A DNA stretch of 27,407 nucleotides from Geobacter sp. UBA6151 (GTDB taxonomy: Bacteria; Desulfobacterota; Desulfuromonadia; Geobacterales; Pseudopelobacteraceae): positions 1 through 27,407 of the forward strand of contig DIUT01000029.1 in NCBI GenBank assembly GCA_002423105.1, given 5' to 3'. The position numbers and the translations under genes were made by a program. Positions 23,020 through 27,407 of this stretch are shown one piece after another. Within the stretch, counting starts at the first letter, position 1; every line of letters starts with the position of its first letter. The notes under the pieces were generated by a model. The model worked only from the letters and a program-made list of their open reading frames with translations. It made no database searches and had not been told where the DNA came from.

Positions 23020-24029
23020 AAGTCCACCAGCCAGCGCTCACCGTCCTTACGCAGCTCCAACCTGCCGGGTGGCAGCTTCTTCACCCGTTCAATCAGTTCT
23101 TCAGCCTTTTTACCCGATAACAACGTGGGTTGAAAACCCACGTCACTGTGCAGGATATTCACCGGCAGCAGTTCTGCGCTGCGTTTGTCCCCGTTAAAGC
23201 GCAGCCGCACCAGCAGGGTGCGGTCAGCTATCCGGCTCTTGTGGGCAAAGGCGAAGTTCCCCAGGCTGTAGAAGATGATCCCCCGTTTGTAGCGCTCAAT
23301 TCCTTGCAGGATATGGGGATGGTGGCCGATCACCGCGTCGGCTCCGCTGTCGATCATCAACCGGGCCAACCGCGGTTGATAGTCGCGCAGGCGGGTGCTT
23401 CCTTCTTCTCCCCAATGGACTGTGACGATCACGATATCGGCCTGCTCACGGGCAGCGGCAATATCAGCCATGACCGGTTTTTCCCGCAACGGCGCGGTGC
23501 CGGGCCGATTCTTCCCGGCCCAGAACTGTTCGGGCAGGGTAAGGGAGTACCCCAGAATCGCCACCCGTACCCCCTTAATTTCAGTGATCAGCGGCATGCA
23601 TGCTGTAGTGAGGTCGCCGCTGGCACCGACGCTTTCTATACCGGCTCGCATCAGAGACGCCAGGGTATCGGCAAGACCTGGCACGCCATAATCCATTATA
23701 TGGTTGTTAGCCAAAGTAACTACGTTGATTCCGGCTTTTTTCAAGGCAAATGCCGAATCCGGTCGGGCGCGGAAGCGAAATTTCTTGTTGGTATACTCTC
23801 TACCCCGCCGGGTAAGCGGCATCTCCAGATTGGCCAGAGTGATGTCCCCGGCCTGCAGTTCCGGGGCAATGTTTTCAAACGGATGGAAGTAGTCGTTGGC
23901 GGCCACGGTCCGTTCCCAGCGTCCGCCGAGCATGATGTCGCCCACGGCCTGGATGATCACCTCGCCCCGAACAGTGTGCGGCAGCGCCAGCAGAAGCAGT
24001 AAAATGAACAGAGTTTTTACGCTTGTCAC
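23016..24029 (-). CDS. CapA family (PGA_cap) protein
   Basis: The 337-residue product has an N-terminal signal or anchor (TLFILLLLLALPHTVRG) and the CapA metallophosphatase-like motifs 'AVGDIMLGG', 'LANLEMPLT', 'VVTLANNHIMDYG', 'VTVHWGEEGS', 'IGHHPHILQGIE' and 'IFYSLGNFAF'. CapA proteins are linked to poly-gamma-glutamate export or anchoring in Gram-positives, but in Gram-negatives the role is unknown. The GTG start at 24029 is supported by AAGGA about 8 bases upstream. It overlaps the converging namZ-like gene by 4 bases. No capB/capC partners are seen, so capsule synthesis is unlikely. Confidence 0.88.
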   Translation of the reverse strand: MTSVKTLFILLLLLALPHTVRGEVIIQAVGDIMLGGRWERTVAANDYFHPFENIAPELQAGDITLANLEMPLTRRGREYTNKKFRFRARPDSAFALKKAGINVVTLANNHIMDYGVPGLADTLASLMRAGIESVGASGDLTTACMPLITEIKGVRVAILGYSLTLPEQFWAGKNRPGTAPLREKPVMADIAAAREQADIVIVTVHWGEEGSTRLRDYQPRLARLMIDSGADAVIGHHPHILQGIERYKRGIIFYSLGNFAFAHKSRIADRTLLVRLRFNGDKRSAELLPVNILHSDVGFQPTLLSGKKAEELIERVKKLPPGRLELRKDGERWLVDF

Positions 24030-24139
24030 TACGTCAATCCTTCTTGTCTCAGCGCCGAATAGGCCTTCACCAAGCTTTTGGCCAGGTTATTTTGGGTCTT
24101 AGTGCCGGATTCATGTAATGACGGTATCGCCAAATGATA

Positions 24140-26281
24140 CTATCGCACAAGGTGTAATTGTTCCGCCAGCAGTTCCACCGTATGCCGCACCTGCACCCCG
24201 CCGCCGGCCTGATCGAATCCACCGCGAATCTGCATCACGCAGCCGGGGCAGTCCATGGCCACCATCGTTGCCCCGGTCTTCCGGATATTGTGCAGTTTGC
24301 GTTGCAGGATCTGTCCAGAGATTTCCGGCAGCTTCATGGAGTAGGAACCGCCCATGCCGCAGCAGGTGTCGCACTCGAACATCTCCGTTATTGCGTACCC
24401 CGCCTTGTGTAGCAGTTCCCGTGGTTGTGCGGAGACATGCAGGGTCCGCTTCAGGTGACAGGAATCATGGTAGGTGATGCTCCCCAGCTGCTCCCCTTCC
24501 TGCAACGTCAGTCGCCCCTCATGCACCAGTCGCGTGACCAGGGTGGAGAAATCCACGGTTTTTGCAGCCAGATTCCGCGCCTGGGGCAGCCAATCAGTCT
24601 GACCCAGGCTCTCGAAATCCCTGATGAACTCATGCGTGAGTGCCACCGTGCAGGTGGGGCAGGCGGAGACAACATACTGCACCTCTTCCGCCAGCAGGGC
24701 CTCGATGTTATCCACTCCATTACCGGCGGCAACCTCATAGGCGCCGCTGTAACGGGCCGGAGCGCCGCAGCAGGTCTGCTCATCCGGGAAGAGCACCTCA
24801 ATCCCGGCCTTGTTCAGGATTTTGACCAGTGCCTCCCCCATCTCCGGGTAGGCGAAGTCGATCAGGCACCCGGCGTAGAAGGCCGCCTTCTCCTTGCACT
24901 GCGGCTGCTTGATCTTCCTGAAGCGATCCCGGAACGGCTTGGCAGCGATGGCAGGCAGGCTGCGTTTGTCGGTGAGGTCGGCCAGAAACAGCGGCAGGTG
25001 GCGCAGGAATCCGCCGGAGGTGAGCGGCTTGCCCACCACCGAGGCGGCTCGCAGCATGCCGTGGAACAGCCGACGGTTGTTCACCACACTGTAGATGGCC
25101 TGCTGGATCAGCGGCAGCCCCTGCTCCTTGACCAGCCGCCGCCTGATCTCCATGATCAGCTCCGGTATGTCGATCTTGCCGGGACAAACCTCGGTGCAGG
25201 CGCCACACTGGATGCACAGCCCCTGAATCTCTTCAGACTGTTTCAGTTCATCGAACCAGGCGGTAAGGATGGTGCCGATACCGCCGGTATAGACCTTGCC
25301 GAAGACATGGCCGCCTACCAGCCGGAAGATGGGACAGACGTTGAGGCAGGAACCGCAGCGGATACATTGTAACGCCTGCCGGAATTTCGGGTCGGCAGCC
25401 ATTTCAGAGCGACGGTTGTCCATCAGGATGATGTGCAGCTCCTTCTGCGAGCCATCGGTGTTCTGTGAAGGCCCACTGATGATGGAGACGTAGCTGGTCA
25501 GCAACTGGGCTGTGGCGCTGCGGGGCAGGGCGTTCAGGACCGGTGCCACGTCGGAGAATTTCTCCACGAACTTCTCGATCCCCACCAGGGCAACATGCAC
25601 CTTGGGCAGGGTGGTGACCAGACGGGCGTTCCCTTCATTGGTCACCAGCACGATACTGCCGGTTTCGGCCACCGCCAGGTTAGCGCCGGTAATCCCCATG
25701 TCCGCTGCCAGGAATTTCGAGCGCAGCTCGTTTCGGGCCACCTCCACCAGCCGTGGGATATCGGTGGAAAGCCGCTCGTCCACCTCCTTGCTGAACAGGT
25801 CGGACACCTCTTCCTTGGTCATGTGGATGGCGGGCATCACCATGTGCGACGGGGTCTGTCCGGCCAACTGGATGATCCACTCCCCCAGGTCGGTCTCTCC
25901 CACCGCAATGCCGTTTTTCTCCAGATAGGCATTGAGATGGATCTCCTCACTGGCCATTGACTTGGACTTGACCACGGTCTTGACATTATGCTCCCTGGCA
26001 ACCTTCAGGATGTACTCCTTGACCTTTTCCGGGTCATTGCTCTGGAAGACTTTGGCCCCCAAGGCTTCGGCATTGCGGGTGAAATCGGCGGCCATCTGCT
26101 CCAGGTGGGAAGCGGCATGGGCCTTGCGCTCGGCAATGACCGAGCGTAGCGCTTCAAAGTCCATTCCTTCATAGGCCTTGGCGCGGTTCACCTTGTAGGC
26201 CTCGGAAAACTTCCCCAGGGCGCCGGTCAGGTTGGCGTTGTTCACGGCCCGTTCGATTGAATCCTTGAAATCCTTTTTCAT
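24140..26281 (-). CDS. lactate utilisation iron-sulfur protein, LutB-LutA fusion
   Basis: The 713-residue product joins two proteins that are separate in Bacillus subtilis. The N-terminal LutB part has a LUD domain ('GITGANLAVAETGSIVLVTNEGNARL', 'TSYVSIISGPSQ') and two [4Fe-4S] ferredoxin motifs ('CIRCGSCLNVCP', 'CIQCGACTEVCPGKIDIP'). The C-terminal LutA/GlpC-like part has two CCG domains ('AGCLIDFAYPEMG...CCGAPARYSG' and 'HDSCHLKR...CDTCCGMGGSY'). It should pass electrons from L-lactate to the quinone pool. ATG 26281 overlaps the LutC stop (ATGA), which decides the start against 26311. Confidence 0.92.
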   Translation of the reverse strand: MKKDFKDSIERAVNNANLTGALGKFSEAYKVNRAKAYEGMDFEALRSVIAERKAHAASHLEQMAADFTRNAEALGAKVFQSNDPEKVKEYILKVAREHNVKTVVKSKSMASEEIHLNAYLEKNGIAVGETDLGEWIIQLAGQTPSHMVMPAIHMTKEEVSDLFSKEVDERLSTDIPRLVEVARNELRSKFLAADMGITGANLAVAETGSIVLVTNEGNARLVTTLPKVHVALVGIEKFVEKFSDVAPVLNALPRSATAQLLTSYVSIISGPSQNTDGSQKELHIILMDNRRSEMAADPKFRQALQCIRCGSCLNVCPIFRLVGGHVFGKVYTGGIGTILTAWFDELKQSEEIQGLCIQCGACTEVCPGKIDIPELIMEIRRRLVKEQGLPLIQQAIYSVVNNRRLFHGMLRAASVVGKPLTSGGFLRHLPLFLADLTDKRSLPAIAAKPFRDRFRKIKQPQCKEKAAFYAGCLIDFAYPEMGEALVKILNKAGIEVLFPDEQTCCGAPARYSGAYEVAAGNGVDNIEALLAEEVQYVVSACPTCTVALTHEFIRDFESLGQTDWLPQARNLAAKTVDFSTLVTRLVHEGRLTLQEGEQLGSITYHDSCHLKRTLHVSAQPRELLHKAGYAITEMFECDTCCGMGGSYSMKLPEISGQILQRKLHNIRKTGATMVAMDCPGCVMQIRGGFDQAGGGVQVRHTVELLAEQLHLVR

Positions 26282-26832
26282 GGGGCTATCCCTCCCAACG
26301 CATCCACACATACGATCACCAGTCGTTTTGGGCCATGCACGCCGATGGTCAGCACCCGCTCGATGTCGGCGGTACGGCTGGGACCGGTGATAAAGGCGAT
26401 ATAGCGGCTGGTCAATGGATTGATCTGCTCAAAGACAGCAACCTTATCCGCTAGAATCTGCCCGGTGCCGATCAGGGCGACATGGATGGACGGCAGGGTG
26501 GATACCAGCCGCTGCTCCACGGCAGCCTGATCCGCCACCAGAGAACCGGTGTCCGCCACCGCCCAGTCCGCTTCACTGATTCCTATTTTGGCATCCGCAG
26601 CCAACTGACGGCTGATCTCAAACCCGAGGCCGGGGTTTTCAGCGGCAAGCTGCGCCTTGTCAATGCCGTTCAGAAACGGGCCATCGGCCCAGGCAGCGTA
26701 ACGACCGGGAGTGTTGGCCATCCCTTCAGTGCGCAGGAAGCGGAGGATAAACTCCAGCGCCTCATCGTTGGTCCGGAAACGGTGGACCTCGGCTCCGACT
26801 GCCTCGGCTCTGCATCTAAATTGTTCGTACAT
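26278..26832 (-). CDS. lutC: LutC-like LUD-domain lactate utilisation protein
   Basis: The 184-residue product is a single LUD domain: 'GISEADWAVADTGSLVADQAA', 'LVSTLPSIHVALIGTGQILADKVAVF', 'RYIAFITGPSRTADIERVLTIGVHGPKRL'. The latter resembles the GPS(R/K)T-ADIE signature of LutC. LutC is required for growth on L-lactate with LutA and LutB. ATG 26832 is chosen because the domain starts there, with a purine-rich AGAAGGGA upstream; a start at 26871 would add 13 residues. It is the first gene of a two-gene operon with the LutB-LutA fusion. No lactate permease or regulator is in the window. Confidence 0.88.
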   Translation of the reverse strand: MYEQFRCRAEAVGAEVHRFRTNDEALEFILRFLRTEGMANTPGRYAAWADGPFLNGIDKAQLAAENPGLGFEISRQLAADAKIGISEADWAVADTGSLVADQAAVEQRLVSTLPSIHVALIGTGQILADKVAVFEQINPLTSRYIAFITGPSRTADIERVLTIGVHGPKRLVIVCVDALGGIAP

Positions 26833-27243
26833 AGTGTGTATCCCTTCTATCCTCTGTCTGCATTTGCGCAAGACAACTGACTATTATCCAAAAGTTTCCA
26901 GCAACGAGATAGAGCAGGCACCATTACTATCATCAAGCACTTCTATAGCCCAAGTCAAATTGGCAAGTCTAAGTACCGCCCTTAAAAAAGGGTTTGTCAG
27001 AGCAGTTGACGGAAGTTGGGTTGCTGTGTTTTGACTGAGCTGTTACGGCGCAGTATTGAGCGCTAATTTTATCATAAATAAATATTTGTTTATGTTTTTA
27101 TTGTAATATTCTGTTTGACAGGGCTGTTTTTTGGGTGCATGTTTGCTGAGTTTTTACTTTGAATAAAATACCTGAAGCAGCAACTCGCTATAACTCTGTT
27201 TCTGGGTCCGGGACGGGAAGTAACATTCATAAAGGGGAACAGC
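26833..27243. other. intergenic region, divergent lut and sucC promoters, possible gene remnant
   Basis: This 411-base gap is AT-rich, especially 27060-27120. It must hold the promoters for lutC (minus) and sucC (plus), but no convincing -35/-10 pair is seen; TTGACA at 27114-27119 is a candidate for sucC. On the minus strand an open frame ending at 26884 encodes a protein-like string ('TNPFLRAVLRLANLTWAIEVLDDS'). It has no start and is cut by a stop near 27040, so it may be a gene remnant. A CCCTTAAAAAAGGG hairpin lies at about 26979-26992. Confidence 0.4.
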
Positions 27244-27407
27244 ATGAATATTCATGAGTATCAGGCGAAGGCCGTCCTGCGCGAATACGGGGTTCCCGTT
27301 TCCCGCGGCGTGCCAATTCTGAAAGCGGACGACGCGGAGGCGGCGGCGAAAGAGTTGCCGGGTCCGCTCTGGGTCGTGAAGTCGCAGATCCATGCGGGCG
27401 GTCGCGG
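27244..27407 (+). CDS. sucC: succinyl-CoA synthetase beta subunit, 5' partial
   Basis: The gene runs off the window after 54 codons. MNIHEYQAKAVLREYGVPVSRG and 'GPLWVVKSQIHAGGRG' are the conserved start of the ATP-grasp beta subunit of succinyl-CoA ligase, which makes ATP or GTP from succinyl-CoA in the citric acid cycle. Malate-CoA ligase beta subunits share this start, so the exact substrate is open. AAAGGGGA lies at about 27231-27238. The segment is noticeably GC-rich after an AT-rich spacer. Confidence 0.85.
   Translation, partial: MNIHEYQAKAVLREYGVPVSRGVPILKADDAEAAAKELPGPLWVVKSQIHAGGR

Noticed and set aside
23130..24002. 290-codon open frame on the plus strand
   Set aside because: Antisense to the CapA-like gene, which carries all family motifs.
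24425..25372. 315-codon open frame on the plus strand
   Set aside because: Antisense to the LutB-LutA fusion, with no recognisable domain or plausible start context.
27154..27393. 79-codon minus-strand frame at the right edge
   Set aside because: Antisense to the start of sucC, which has a clear ribosome binding site and conserved N-terminus.

Overview
The window looks like chromosome from a Geobacter-like member of the Desulfuromonadota (Geobacter/Trichlorobacter/Pelobacter type). This is an inference from gene content: a cobalamin-riboswitch cbiMNQO operon, a full kdp operon with linked kup, a bacteriohemerythrin, a fused LutA-LutB protein and several small deltaproteobacterial-type families. 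No rRNA, tRNA, CRISPR array or intact insertion sequence was seen.

Layout. (1) 1-3.8 kb is an AT-richer accessory segment of remnants and toxin-antitoxin genes: a 5'-truncated HNH endonuclease, a frameshifted and truncated dinD, a TumE/TumA-like pair, an AAA/DUF4143 ATPase, the tail of a second DUF4143 protein, and a Phd/RelE-type pair. Three near-perfect palindromes centred on GACGT(C/A) lie in and just before dinD. (2) 3.8-7.6 kb is the cobalt uptake operon: cobalamin riboswitch, intrinsic terminator, cbiM-cbiN-cbiQ-cbiO, then an outer-membrane barrel protein. (3) 7.6-9.5 kb holds a MATE exporter (minus strand) and a small unknown gene (plus strand). (4) 9.6-20.1 kb is a potassium block on the minus strand. 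In transcription order it reads: small 77-residue gene, kdpA, kdpB, kdpC, kdpD, kdpE, terminator, kup. (5) 20.2-24.0 kb holds a hemerythrin gene and a tightly packed arnD-like / DUF4911 / namZ-like run, converging on a capA-like gene. (6) 24.1-26.8 kb is a two-gene lactate-utilisation operon (lutC, then a lutB-lutA fusion) on the minus strand. (7) The right edge carries the first 54 codons of a sucC-like gene.

How the genes work together. The riboswitch should shut off cobalt import when cobalamin is plentiful. KdpD and KdpE sense low potassium and turn on the KdpABC pump. The most interesting observation is that the promoter regions of kdp and kup share one architecture: three TTGACA-like half-sites at identical spacing (21 bp, then 11 bp), each followed 21 bp later by a -10-like hexamer. 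This suggests both potassium systems answer to one OmpR-family regulator, most simply KdpE. The kup copy is followed at once by a strong intrinsic terminator, so kup may also be attenuated.

Other points of interest: the first gene of the kdp operon is a soluble 77-residue protein where kdpF might be expected; palindromic repeats sit in the kdpA-kdpB and kdpB-kdpC junctions; and an orphan arnD-like deformylase is translationally coupled to envelope genes. All product names rest on motif recognition by eye; no database search was run.
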